Shown piece after piece: positions 23,609 to 30,560 of a stretch of 52,973 bases of DNA. Origin of the DNA: Oscillospiraceae bacterium (lineage in GTDB: Bacteria; Bacillota; Clostridia; Oscillospirales; Oscillospiraceae). How positions within the stretch are numbered: the first letter of the stretch is position 1; each line of letters begins with the position of its first letter. A program made the translations under genes and the position numbers. The stretch lies in the NCBI GenBank assembly GCA_022793685.1, contig JAAWDI010000007.1, positions 1-52,973 on the forward strand, given 5' to 3'. The notes under the pieces are model-generated. The model was not told the DNA's origin. It saw only the letters and a program-made list of their open reading frames with translations, and ran no database searches.

Positions 23609-24615
23609 GTTGCCAGCTCCGCAGGCGTCGCCCAGTTCAATATTTTCCTCGGATAGTGGTTCATCCAGTCCTGCACCCGCGCTATCTCCTCGTCCGGCAC
23701 CTTGCCGAAATCCGTCCCCTTGGGGAACCAGCGGCGTATCATGCGGTTATGGTTCTCGTTCGTTCCTTTCTCCCATGCTGCATAACTGTGGCAATACCAC
23801 ACCTCAAACCGTTGGCCACCGTGAATGGATTGTCGAAGCTGCTGATATTGCAAAAACTCCACTCCATTGTCTGTCGTGATGGATTTGAACCGTTCCTTGA
23901 AGTCCGCCTGCTCTTGTTCCAGTTTGTTGAAAACGCCCTGCACGGTGGCCGCTTTCCTGTCCGGCAGCTTGAAGATAAGCTCCTGCCGTGTGACCCGCTC
24001 TGTAAGCGTCAGCAGTACCGTTTTGGTCTTTGCTTTCCCCACAACTAAATCCATTTCCCAATGACCGCGCTCTGACCGCGCCTCAATTTGCTTTGGCCTG
24101 TTTATGATAGACGGGAGCAACGGATGCGCAATCCGGCGCTCCTCGCTCGCTTTTCTTTTTCGCTTCTTCTTGTTCCATAAATGCTTGTCCGTCAGCTTGT
24201 AAAAGACCTGTTTGGTGATGTAGCTGTAAAGCGTTGTGACGCATACCTTTGTTTGGTAACCCTGTTTCCGTGCCGCTGCCAGAGCCGCCGCGGGGGAATA
24301 TCGCTCCTCTATGATTTTCTGCTCCAAAAAGGCCGCATAAGCATAGTCGCCCCCTATCTTTAGGGGGCGGCCTTTGGCAGTCTGTGCGTATTGAAATTTC
24401 TGCTGCGCTTTCTCTGCTGAATATTCCACGGTGTCAATGGGGATGCCGTGCCGATTCCTGATGTAATTAACTTTTCCACGGCACAATTCGTTGTAGATAG
24501 TTTGGCGGCAAAAACCAAGCTGACGGGCTATCTCCGCTATGGGTATCCTGTTGCGGTGCATTGCCTCCAACTGCTGCCGTTCATCCCTTGTCATGTAGTG
24601 CTGTTTTCTTGCCAT
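23605..24615 (-). CDS. IS30-family DDE transposase, candidate phage integrase
   Basis: 336 residues, full length. N-terminal HTH (IAEIARQLGFCRQTIYNEL), DDE domain with GHWEMDLVVGK (first Asp ~189), ITTDNGVEF (second Asp ~249) and WEKGTNEN...WFPKGTDF with the catalytic Glu. IS30 enzymes join element ends through a circle intermediate. It has no ordinary IS ends of its own beyond the TGTGTTAC motifs of elements A' and B'. The prophage has no other recombinase, and some Spiroplasma filamentous phages carry transposase genes, so a role in phage integration is plausible. Confidence 0.92.
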   Translation of the reverse strand: MARKQHYMTRDERQQLEAMHRNRIPIAEIARQLGFCRQTIYNELCRGKVNYIRNRHGIPIDTVEYSAEKAQQKFQYAQTAKGRPLKIGGDYAYAAFLEQKIIEERYSPAAALAAARKQGYQTKVCVTTLYSYITKQVFYKLTDKHLWNKKKRKRKASEERRIAHPLLPSIINRPKQIEARSERGHWEMDLVVGKAKTKTVLLTLTERVTRQELIFKLPDRKAATVQGVFNKLEQEQADFKERFKSITTDNGVEFLQYQQLRQSIHGGQRFEVWYCHSYAAWEKGTNENHNRMIRRWFPKGTDFGKVPDEEIARVQDWMNHYPRKILNWATPAELAT

Positions 24616-24654
24616 GTCGCTGTCCTCCGTCGTAATATGGCATTTTCCTTCATT

Positions 24655-24706
24655 GTAACACAGAATTTTGCGCCGGCGCGACGCCAGGGCACGCGCTTTG
24701 TGTTAC
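24655..24706 (-). repeat. Palindromic intergenic element B' (52 bp, inverted partner of B)
   Basis: 50 of 52 bases match element B on the opposite strand. It contains the stop codon of the RHH gene (24705-24703) and ends about 40 nt before the transposase start, so relative to the following gene it has the same orientation as B. Confidence 0.85.
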
Positions 24707-25008
24707 GCTTTCCATTGCAGGACAGCGCGGTTAACTGCCCGTTCCATTTCTCTTACTTTGTCCGATAGGCTGATAAGCGTCCCGCTTAACTGCTGGGCTT
24801 GTTCCGACATTGCCCGAAGTTGTTCCCGCTTGTGTGCAATTCTTTCCTCCAGCCGCTTTAGTTCCGCTTCCTTCTGCGGCAGTTCCCCGACGCAGCGGGT
24901 CACAAGGTTGGTGAATTTCTCCGTGAAGTTGCCTCCGTCCTGCTGGTCGATGAGCGCGGCCAGTTCGTCGTTGAAGCGGATGCTCCTGATGTTGCTCTTT
25001 TTGTTCAT
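24703..25008 (-). CDS. Ribbon-helix-helix plus coiled-coil protein
   Basis: 101 residues. N-terminal IRSIRFNDELAALIDQQ looks like the strand and first helix of a CopG/MobC-type RHH domain; ~45-95 is a long Glu/Lys/Leu-rich coiled coil (EAELKRLEERIAHKREQL). Probably a DNA-binding dimer, either a repressor of phage genes or an accessory factor at the adjacent hairpin region. First gene of the leftward phage unit (RHH, B', transposase, A', accessory genes). Confidence 0.65.
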   Translation of the reverse strand: MNKKSNIRSIRFNDELAALIDQQDGGNFTEKFTNLVTRCVGELPQKEAELKRLEERIAHKREQLRAMSEQAQQLSGTLISLSDKVREMERAVNRAVLQWKA

Positions 25009-25038
25009 GGTGCGTTTCCCCTCTCAAAATGTAAAGTA

Positions 25039-25070
25039 GCGAGCCAGCGAGTGCAGCTCGCCCGGCTCGC
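25039..25070. promoter_or_regulatory. GC-rich double hairpin in the phage non-coding region
   Basis: GCGAGCC (25039-25045) pairs with GGCTCGC (25064-25070), and inside GCGAG pairs with CTCGC around TGCAG. On + it is followed by TTTCTT, so it may terminate rightward transcription, or belong to the origin/packaging region. Confidence 0.6.
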
Positions 25071-25085
25071 TTTCTTCACCATGAA

Positions 25086-25186
25086 CACAAAAACAGTCTG
25101 GCAGTCAGGGGAACCGTGGAATAAATCCAGTGCGCACACTGGTTTTATGCCGCGAAAGTCCCTTGACGGTCAGACTGTCTTTTGTG
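25086..25186. promoter_or_regulatory. About 100-nt imperfect palindrome (cruciform/ssDNA hairpin)
   Basis: Arms 25086-25132 and 25137-25186 pair almost throughout: CACAAAA/TTTTGTG, CAGTCTG/CAGACTG, GTCA-GGG/CCC-TTGAC, ATAAA/TTTAT and the tip CCAGTG-CGCA-CACTGG. In a single-stranded genome this would fold into one long rod. It holds no gene. Position in the non-coding end suggests minus-strand origin, packaging signal, or a folded single-strand recombination site. Confidence 0.75.
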
Positions 25187-25213
25187 ATTTTTCACTCCGC
25201 GTTTTTACTCATG

Positions 25214-25238
25214 TGTCTAAATTCTTCTTGACATTTGC
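25214..25238 (-). repeat. Right terminal inverted repeat of the prophage
   Basis: Reads TGTCTAAATTC, ten bases, TTGC on +; reverse complement of the left-end pattern at 15776-15800 (18 of 25). Directly abuts the right 15-bp repeat. Confidence 0.75.
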
Positions 25239-25253
25239 ACGAGGCCCCTGTTT
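25239..25253 (+). repeat. attR: right 15-bp direct repeat
   Basis: ACGAGGCCCCTGTTT, identical to 15760-15774. Host sequence resumes after it, with the promoter of the ASCH-like gene 48 bp on. Confidence 0.85.
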
Positions 25254-25300
25254 CATGGCGGTGTTGCTGTGCAGAACTCTGTGGGCTTCACGGAAACGAG

Positions 25301-25329
25301 TTGAACAAGGTATGTGCCTATACTATAAT
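25301..25329 (+). promoter_or_regulatory. Sigma-A promoter of the ASCH-like gene
   Basis: TTGAAC (25301-25306), 17 nt, TATAAT (25324-25329). Confidence 0.75.
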
Positions 25330-25363
25330 GAAACGACGAATTTTGTTTTAGGAGCGTATGAAA

Positions 25364-25828
25364 ATGGTGCATTTAGTATATTGCGATGACGCGGGCAGGA
25401 AGGGCGAAAAAGTATTGGATAAAATCTTGGCGGGAACCAAGACGATGATTGTCCGCGGGGCGGCGGGGAGGAAGATTCCCCATAGCAGAGTTTTCGCGGG
25501 GGACCGTCTTTATTTCATGGAAAAAGGAAGCGCTTCCATAACGGCAACCGCCCTTGTGAAAGAGGTTCAAAATTTTGTGAAGCTGTCTGAGGAAGAGATT
25601 ACCAAAACGCTTGCGGACAATCAGAGCAAGTTGAATCTATCAGAGAAGCAAAAAGTACGGTGGCATAAGAAGTGTTTATGCCTGGTGGAATTTGAAAAAG
25701 TGGAAAAGATAACCCCACTTGCTTTTGAACATCAAGGAAATATGGACGATTGGCTGATAATAGAAAAAATTGAAGATGTGGTTGTGGGGACAAGCATTCC
25801 CTATGATTACGAAAAGTCGAAGTTTTGA
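25364..25828 (+). CDS. ASCH/PUA-like domain protein
   Basis: 154 residues from ATG 25364; the ATG at 25358 is only three bases from GGAG (25351-25354), so the second is favoured, though both are possible. The sequence MVHLVYCDDAGRKGEKVL, then KTMIVRGAAGRKIPHSRV, a GDRLYFMEKGSASITATALV beta stretch and WLIIEKIEDVVVG at the end suits the ASCH beta-barrel, a putative RNA-binding or nucleotide-processing fold. Function unknown. It has its own promoter and is the first host gene right of the prophage. Confidence 0.65.
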   Translation: MVHLVYCDDAGRKGEKVLDKILAGTKTMIVRGAAGRKIPHSRVFAGDRLYFMEKGSASITATALVKEVQNFVKLSEEEITKTLADNQSKLNLSEKQKVRWHKKCLCLVEFEKVEKITPLAFEHQGNMDDWLIIEKIEDVVVGTSIPYDYEKSKF

Positions 25829-25992
25829 GGCGGCAGCTTCCGGTTTGGCGGGCAGCTATCCATCACGGATAGCTGCCCGCCTGTATACTTTGAGGAAAGA
25901 GTTCGGCAACAGGGCGCTTGAACAGGAACTGAACGGGGAACTTGTTGCGGCGGGGACGGGCGTATGATATGATGAAAAAAGAGGTGAGGACG

Positions 25993-26625
25993 ATGGCGTT
26001 TGATTTCAAAAAGGAATATAAGGAATTTTATATGCCGCCCAACCGCCCGAAGCTTGTGACGGTGCCGCCCATGAATTATATTGCTGTCCGCGGCTGCGGC
26101 GACCCCAACGAGGAGGGCGGCGCTTACAAACAGGCGGTGGGCGCACTCTACGCCATTGCATACACCATCCGTATGAGCCGCAAGGCCGGCCATGAAATCG
26201 GCGGTTTTTTTGAGTATGTGGTGCCGCCGCTGGAGGGCTTTTGGTGGCAGAACGGTGCAAATAAAATCAATTATGCGGATAAAGCGTCCTTTCGATGGAT
26301 TTCTGCAATACGCCTCCCTGACTTTGTATCGACGGCTGATTTTGAGTGGGCGGCGACGGAGGCAGGGCGGAAGAAGAAGCTGGACTGCTCCAAGGCGGAA
26401 TTCCTGACGGTGGACGAGGGCCTCTGCGTCCAGATGATGCACGTCGGGCCGTATGACGACGAACCGGCGTCAGTGGCGCGCATGGACGAATTTCTGGCGG
26501 AAAACGGCTATGGGACCGATTTTACAGACGCCCGCCGCCACCATGAGATATACCTGACCGACCCCCGCCGCTCTGCACCGGAAAAGCAGAAAACCGTGCT
26601 TCGGCATCCTGTCCGCAAGCTGTAA
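25993..26625 (+). CDS. GyrI-like small-molecule-binding domain protein
   Basis: 210 residues from ATG 25993 (MAFDFKKEYKEFY), preceded by GAGGTGAGG; ORF ATGs further upstream lack a site. PPMNYIAVRGCGDPNEEGGAY and LCVQMMHVGPYDDEPASVARM are the two conserved blocks of GyrI-like/DUF proteins that bind small organic molecules. There is no DNA-binding domain. A short hairpin (GGCAGCTATC near 25850 and its complement) lies between it and the ASCH gene. Substrate unknown. Confidence 0.85.
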   Translation: MAFDFKKEYKEFYMPPNRPKLVTVPPMNYIAVRGCGDPNEEGGAYKQAVGALYAIAYTIRMSRKAGHEIGGFFEYVVPPLEGFWWQNGANKINYADKASFRWISAIRLPDFVSTADFEWAATEAGRKKKLDCSKAEFLTVDEGLCVQMMHVGPYDDEPASVARMDEFLAENGYGTDFTDARRHHEIYLTDPRRSAPEKQKTVLRHPVRKL

Positions 26626-26707
26626 AAGGGAGACGCAGTTGACGGAGGAGCCGCTCTCCTTTATACTGAAGCTACGAGAACCACAACAAAAAAAGGAGGT
26701 CAAGCTC

Positions 26708-27394
26708 ATGTATTACGAGACCGACAAAGACGACCACGGCCTACCCTTCAGCCCCTTCAAGTCCTGCGTGGTACCCCGCCCCATCGGCTGGATTTCCACC
26801 CGCAGCAAGGACGGCGTGGACAACCTTGCGCCGTACAGCCAGTTCCAGAACCTGACCTTTGACCCGCCCTATGTGATGATTGGCATCAACCAGACGGTGG
26901 ACGGCAAGCGGAAGGACACCACGGTGAACATCGAGGACACCGGCGAGTTCGTCTACAACATGGTGACTTATGACCTGCGGGACGCTATGAATCGCACCGC
27001 CGTGCAGGAGCCGCCGGAGGTGGACGAGTTCGAGGCGGCGGGCCTGCACAAAGCGCCGTCCAAAATGGTCAACGTGCCGCGGGTGGAGGAGTCCCCCATA
27101 CAGTTTGAGTGCGTCTACCATTCCTCCCTGCGCTTGCCCGGCCGCAGTCCGGTGGGCACCATCGACATCATCATCGGCAAGGTGGTTGCCGTCCACATCA
27201 AGGACGAGGTCATCCGTCCCGACGGCCGTTTGGATATGGATAAGCTTCGCCCGCTGGCCCGCATGGGCTACTCCGACTACACCAGCGTGGAGCACACCTT
27301 TGAGCTCATCATCCCCGCTGAAAACAAGGAGGAGATTATGTCCGGACTGTCCGGCGCGTCCAGCATCGATAAGAACAGCACCTTCAAAAAATGA
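26708..27394 (+). CDS. Flavin reductase-like FMN-binding split-barrel protein
   Basis: 228 residues from ATG 26708 with AAAAGGAGG upstream. Signatures: FKSCVVPRPIGWISTRSKDG, NLAPYSQFQNLTFDPPYVM and DTGEFVYNMVTYDLRDAMN, characteristic of the FMN-binding family related to flavin reductases. Probably reduces or carries FMN with NAD(P)H; physiological partner unknown. Follows the GyrI-like gene by 82 nt and may share its transcript. Confidence 0.85.
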   Translation: MYYETDKDDHGLPFSPFKSCVVPRPIGWISTRSKDGVDNLAPYSQFQNLTFDPPYVMIGINQTVDGKRKDTTVNIEDTGEFVYNMVTYDLRDAMNRTAVQEPPEVDEFEAAGLHKAPSKMVNVPRVEESPIQFECVYHSSLRLPGRSPVGTIDIIIGKVVAVHIKDEVIRPDGRLDMDKLRPLARMGYSDYTSVEHTFELIIPAENKEEIMSGLSGASSIDKNSTFKK

Positions 27395-27412
27395 CCGTGG
27401 AGTGATGTCAGC

Positions 27413-27793
27413 ATGAAAACCGCCGCGAAGCGAGACCTGTCTCTGAGGTTGCTGGCCGCGGGACTGGCGGTCGTCCTGCTTGCCCTTGTGCTGAGTTGCT
27501 TCAGCCCAGTGCGGGAATGGGGGATGGTCGGTACATGGCGGAGCGACGGGAGCTATTCCATCGCCGGTATGAATACCCCGCTGAATGGTGCGGAAAGCCT
27601 GACCTTGCATCTGGACGGAACAGGCAGCGTCAAAAAGGCTGACGGCGATATTGTTCCGTTCGAGTGGTCATTGGTAAACATGACGCTGAATTTGCAGATA
27701 ATGAACGGCTGTTACGGCGTGGCATTCGCCAAGGCGGGACCTGTTTTAGACATTGCGGACGACAGCGGCATGATAAGGTTTTCCCGCGCATAA
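27413..27793 (+). CDS. Membrane-anchored small protein, lipocalin/DUF5640-like
   Basis: 126 residues. N-terminal anchor (LRLLAAGLAVVLLALVLSCF), then a small beta-rich domain (VGTWRSDGSYSIAGM, LTLHLDGTGSVKKADGD, FEWSLVNMTLNLQI). VGTW near the start of the domain recalls lipocalin-like bacterial lipoproteins, though the Cys lacks a good lipobox. Function unknown. Confidence 0.6.
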   Translation: MKTAAKRDLSLRLLAAGLAVVLLALVLSCFSPVREWGMVGTWRSDGSYSIAGMNTPLNGAESLTLHLDGTGSVKKADGDIVPFEWSLVNMTLNLQIMNGCYGVAFAKAGPVLDIADDSGMIRFSRA

Positions 27794-27798
27794 AAGAG

Positions 27799-27836
27799 AG
27801 AAACCGCCCAGTCAGCTTTGACCGGGCGGTTCTTTT
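27799..27836. terminator. Bidirectional intrinsic terminator
   Basis: AACCGCCC (27802-27809) pairs with GGGCGGTT (27824-27831), flanked by A-rich and T-rich runs; ends the 27413 gene and the mod operon. Confidence 0.8.
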
Positions 27837-28884
27837 ATTTTGCGTCAGATAATAACAGCAGCTTCTCCTTGGGGATGCACAGCAGCCCGTCCTTGGGCAG
27901 GGCGCGGAATTCCTCCTTTGAAAGCTCCCACCGCAGGGAGCAATCCTCCGCCGCGCCGCGGGGGCGTACCATCAGAATAAAGCTGAAGGTGTCCTCAATG
28001 GTGCGCACCACCTCAAAGGGGAAGGTGTTTTCACCGGAGATTTTTGCACTTTGAAAGTCGTGGGCGCGTATTCCCACATGGGTGACCGGACGGTCATCCC
28101 GCCCCTCAAGGGTCAGCCCCCACGCGGGGACGAATACCCTGCCGTCCTTGTTCCGATGGGCGGGGGACAGGTTTTTGCACCCAGTGAGGCGGGCGGCATT
28201 CAAAGTGCGGGGGTCGCGGAACAGCGACCATTTTTCATCGGTGACCTCCACTGTCCCCTCACCGTAAACCGCCACCTTGTCTGCAATACGGTAGATTTGG
28301 TCGCGGTCATGGGAGACAAGTAAAGTCGTGCCGCCGAAGGAATCGATAACCCGCATGACCTCCTGCTCCACCTCCCAACGGAGGTGAGCGTCCAGTGCGG
28401 AAAACGGTTCGTCCAGCATGAGGATGCGGGGCTGCGACATGAGGATACGCGCCAGCGCCACCCGCTGCTGCTGTCCGCCGGACAGTTCTTCCGGTCGGCG
28501 GCGCTCCAAGTCGGTGAGGTAGAAGCGCTCCAAAAGCTGTTTGAGCCGTTCCGTCTGCTCCTGCCCCCGGCCTGCTCTGCGAATGCCCGCCAGCAGGTTT
28601 TGCTCTACCGTCATGTTGGGGAACAGGGCGTAATTCTGGAACAGAAGTCCCACCCGCCGCTTTTGGGGCGGCAGGTTGATGTGGGCGGCGGAGTCGAACA
28701 GGGTGACGCCGTCCAACACAATCTTGCCCTCGTCGGGCGTAACGATGCCGGCAATGCACTTGAGGGTCATGCTCTTGCCGCAGCCGGACGCTCCCAGCAG
28801 GGCGAGGGTTTCGTTGCCCGCCTCAAATTGAGCGTTGAGGGTAAACGAGCCGAAATCCTTACGTATATTTACGGAGAGTGACAT
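27835..28884 (-). CDS. modC: Molybdate ABC transporter, ATP-binding protein
   Basis: 349 residues. Walker A LLGASGCGKSMTLK, Q-loop LLFQNYALFPNM, signature [13 protein letters not shown], Walker B RILMLDEPFSALD, H-loop LLVSHDRDQ; residues ~230-349 form a TOBE-like C-terminal regulatory domain. It powers oxyanion import through ModB. Last gene of modABC; it starts 1 nt from modB. Tungstate cannot be excluded as substrate. Confidence 0.92.
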   Translation of the reverse strand: MSLSVNIRKDFGSFTLNAQFEAGNETLALLGASGCGKSMTLKCIAGIVTPDEGKIVLDGVTLFDSAAHINLPPQKRRVGLLFQNYALFPNMTVEQNLLAGIRRAGRGQEQTERLKQLLERFYLTDLERRRPEELSGGQQQRVALARILMSQPRILMLDEPFSALDAHLRWEVEQEVMRVIDSFGGTTLLVSHDRDQIYRIADKVAVYGEGTVEVTDEKWSLFRDPRTLNAARLTGCKNLSPAHRNKDGRVFVPAWGLTLEGRDDRPVTHVGIRAHDFQSAKISGENTFPFEVVRTIEDTFSFILMVRPRGAAEDCSLRWELSKEEFRALPKDGLLCIPKEKLLLLSDAK

Positions 28885-28885
28885 A

Positions 28886-29563
28886 TCATGCGCCCCCCTT
28901 TCGGGCGGGACGGCGCTTACGCTCCAACAGGTTGACCGCCAGCAGTACCACGGCGGAGATAGCCAAATTCACCAGTACCCACCGCATGGCCAGCGCCTCG
29001 TCGTTGGTGCGCCAAAGCTGATAGACGGTGGTGGAGATGGTGGCCGTTCGGCCGGGGGTATAGCCCGCCACCATGCTGGTAGCGCCGTACTCGCCCAGCG
29101 CACGGGCGAAGGCCAGCACGATGCCCGCTAAAATGCCCTGCTTGCAGGCGGGGAGCATGATGCGCCAGAAAATATAGGTGTTGGACAGTCCCAAAGTCTG
29201 CCCCGACCAGCGCAGGGTCTGGTCAAAGGATTCAAACGCGCCCCGGGCCGTGCGGTACATGAGGGGAAAGGCCACCGCCACCGAGGCGAAGATGGCGGAA
29301 TACCACGTCATCACCATGCGGGTTCCGAAGGCGGCCAGCACCCACGCGCCCAGCGGACGCTTCGGCCCCAGCAGCAACAGAAGGAAATAGCCCACCACCG
29401 TGGGGGGAAGCACCATGGGCAGGGTGAGCACCACGTCCAGAACACCCTTTAACAGTCGGGGCAGCTTGGCGATGTAGTAGGCGGCAAAGATGCCGGTAAA
29501 AAAGACAATCACAGAAGAACACAGGGCAATACGCAGGGAGTTGAAAAGGGGGTACCAGTCCAT
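28886..29563 (-). CDS. modB: Molybdate ABC transporter, permease
   Basis: 225 residues, five to six spans: SLRIALCSSVIVFFTGIFAAYYIAKL (in two pieces by eye), LTLPMVLPPTVVGYFLLLLLG and the cytoplasmic coupling motif ARALGEYGATSMVAGYTPGR typical of ModB/CysTW permeases. Forms the channel between ModA and ModC. Confidence 0.92.
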   Translation of the reverse strand: MDWYPLFNSLRIALCSSVIVFFTGIFAAYYIAKLPRLLKGVLDVVLTLPMVLPPTVVGYFLLLLLGPKRPLGAWVLAAFGTRMVMTWYSAIFASVAVAFPLMYRTARGAFESFDQTLRWSGQTLGLSNTYIFWRIMLPACKQGILAGIVLAFARALGEYGATSMVAGYTPGRTATISTTVYQLWRTNDEALAMRWVLVNLAISAVVLLAVNLLERKRRPARKGGA

Positions 29564-29594
29564 TTTTCCGCCTCCTTTCAGTTTGTGTTAGGAC

Positions 29595-30467
29595 TTACTC
29601 GGTCACCATGGTGAAGCCAACGGCCTCAAACACAGCGGCGGCCTCCGGCCCTTGAAGATACTCCAAAAACGCTTTGGCCTTGTCGGCGTGGGGGGCGTTT
29701 TTCAGTACGGCGGCGGGATAGATGACCTGCCCGCACATCTCCGCCGTGGCGAAATCCACCGGGGTCAGACCGGAAGAAAAAGCGTCGGTGCAGTAGATAA
29801 CGCCGCAGTCCACAGTGGCCTCCGCGATTTGTGTGGTGACCTCCTTCACGTTGGTGCCGTAAGTGATAACGCCGCTGGCGGCCAGTTCTTCTTCGTTCAG
29901 GCCGTAATAGGCAAAGATTTTTTGGGTGTACTGCCCCACGGGCACGTCGGAATTGCCCATGGCAAACAGGATGTCGCCTGCCCTCAGATGAGCGGCCAAG
30001 TCGTCGAAGGTCTGAATACCGGCGGGGTTGCTTTCGTTGACGCACAGGATGACCTTGTTTTCCAGCAGGTTCAGCCGGGTGGAGCTGTCCACAAAGTCCA
30101 GCCCCTCATCCTCATAGGTAGCGTTTCCGTTTTCGTCCACAACAGGAGCAACGGCGGCGTCAAGCTGGTTCATCTGCTTCTGCCCGGCGGAGATGAACAG
30201 GTCGCACTCAGCGCCCTCCTGAATTTGCGTCTTCAAATCACCGGAAGAGGCGAAGGAGAACACCAGATTGACGCTGGGGTCGACCTCCTTATAAAGCGCG
30301 GCGATTTCCGTGAGGCTTTCCGTCATGGAGGCGGCGGAGAACACCACCACGTCGGTCTGTTTCGCATTGGGAGCGGCGCTTTCAGTGGGTTTGGGTGTGC
30401 TGGCGCAGGCCGCCAGAGAAAGGGCCAGCGCGCCCGCCGTCAATAGGGTGAGCAATTTCCGCTTCAT
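29595..30467 (-). CDS. modA: Molybdate-binding lipoprotein
   Basis: 290 residues from ATG 30467 (MKRKLLTLL); 32 upstream in-frame codons lie over the promoter. Lipobox LSLAACAS. Ligand-binding motifs VVFSAASMTESLTEIAALY, SFASSGDLKTQIQEGAECDLF and a C-terminal YPAAVLKNAPHADKAKAFLEYL match ModA. It captures molybdate (or tungstate) outside the membrane. First gene of the operon under a ModE-like operator. Confidence 0.93.
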   Translation of the reverse strand: MKRKLLTLLTAGALALSLAACASTPKPTESAAPNAKQTDVVVFSAASMTESLTEIAALYKEVDPSVNLVFSFASSGDLKTQIQEGAECDLFISAGQKQMNQLDAAVAPVVDENGNATYEDEGLDFVDSSTRLNLLENKVILCVNESNPAGIQTFDDLAAHLRAGDILFAMGNSDVPVGQYTQKIFAYYGLNEEELAASGVITYGTNVKEVTTQIAEATVDCGVIYCTDAFSSGLTPVDFATAEMCGQVIYPAAVLKNAPHADKAKAFLEYLQGPEAAAVFEAVGFTMVTE

Positions 30468-30500
30468 ATTGCATTTCTCCTTATCAGTTCTCATTACAAG

Positions 30501-30544
30501 CGTTATGTTTTTTATAGTATAACGAGGAAAAAAGGAAAATGCAA
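30501..30544 (-). promoter_or_regulatory. modABC promoter overlapped by a ModE-like operator
   Basis: On the minus strand TTGCAT (30544-30539), 17 nt, TATACT (30521-30516). A 24-bp palindromic site at 30501-30524 starts CGTTATA and ends CATAACG with 10 bases between, the same layout as the E. coli ModE site at modA. The -10 box lies inside it, so binding would block transcription when molybdate is plentiful. Confidence 0.78.
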
Positions 30545-30560
30545 GCATTATTTTCCCCTG

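Larger units (their letters stand above)
15760..25253. mobile_element. Inovirus-type filamentous prophage, about 9.5 kb
   Basis: Bounded by the 15-bp direct repeat ACGAGGCCCCTGTTT (15760-15774 and 25239-25253). Contents in order: small probable ssDNA-binding protein, HUH Rep, orf84, LamG adhesin, eight tiny membrane proteins including tandem coat candidates, Zot-type ATPase, two antisense accessory genes, IS30-family transposase, RHH protein and a non-coding hairpin region. This is a full inovirus kit (replication, coat, adsorption, assembly). All essential frames are open. It sits between pncB and the ASCH-like gene in otherwise ordinary chromosome. Confidence 0.88.

Noticed and set aside
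23546-24706. Ordinary IS30 insertion sequence delimited by elements A' and B'
   Set aside because: The two bounding elements are not inverted copies of each other; their matching partners lie at 17.1-17.5 kb, away from any transposase. A simple IS does not explain that, though the TGTGTTAC ends remain a possible short terminal repeat.
17145-24706. Integron attC sites
   Set aside because: The bracket layout is similar, but the ends do not match RYYYAAC/GTTRRRY and no IntI-type tyrosine recombinase is present.
15760-25253. dif/XerCD-type integration of the inovirus
   Set aside because: The boundary repeat does not resemble the Firmicutes dif sequence.
15760-25253. Integrative plasmid or ICE instead of a phage
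   Set aside because: Rep and RHH would fit, but there are no conjugation genes, while Zot and the coat cluster are phage-specific.
25051-25389. 112-codon frame across the prophage right end
   Set aside because: Runs through the large palindrome, the attachment repeat and the ASCH promoter; not protein-like.
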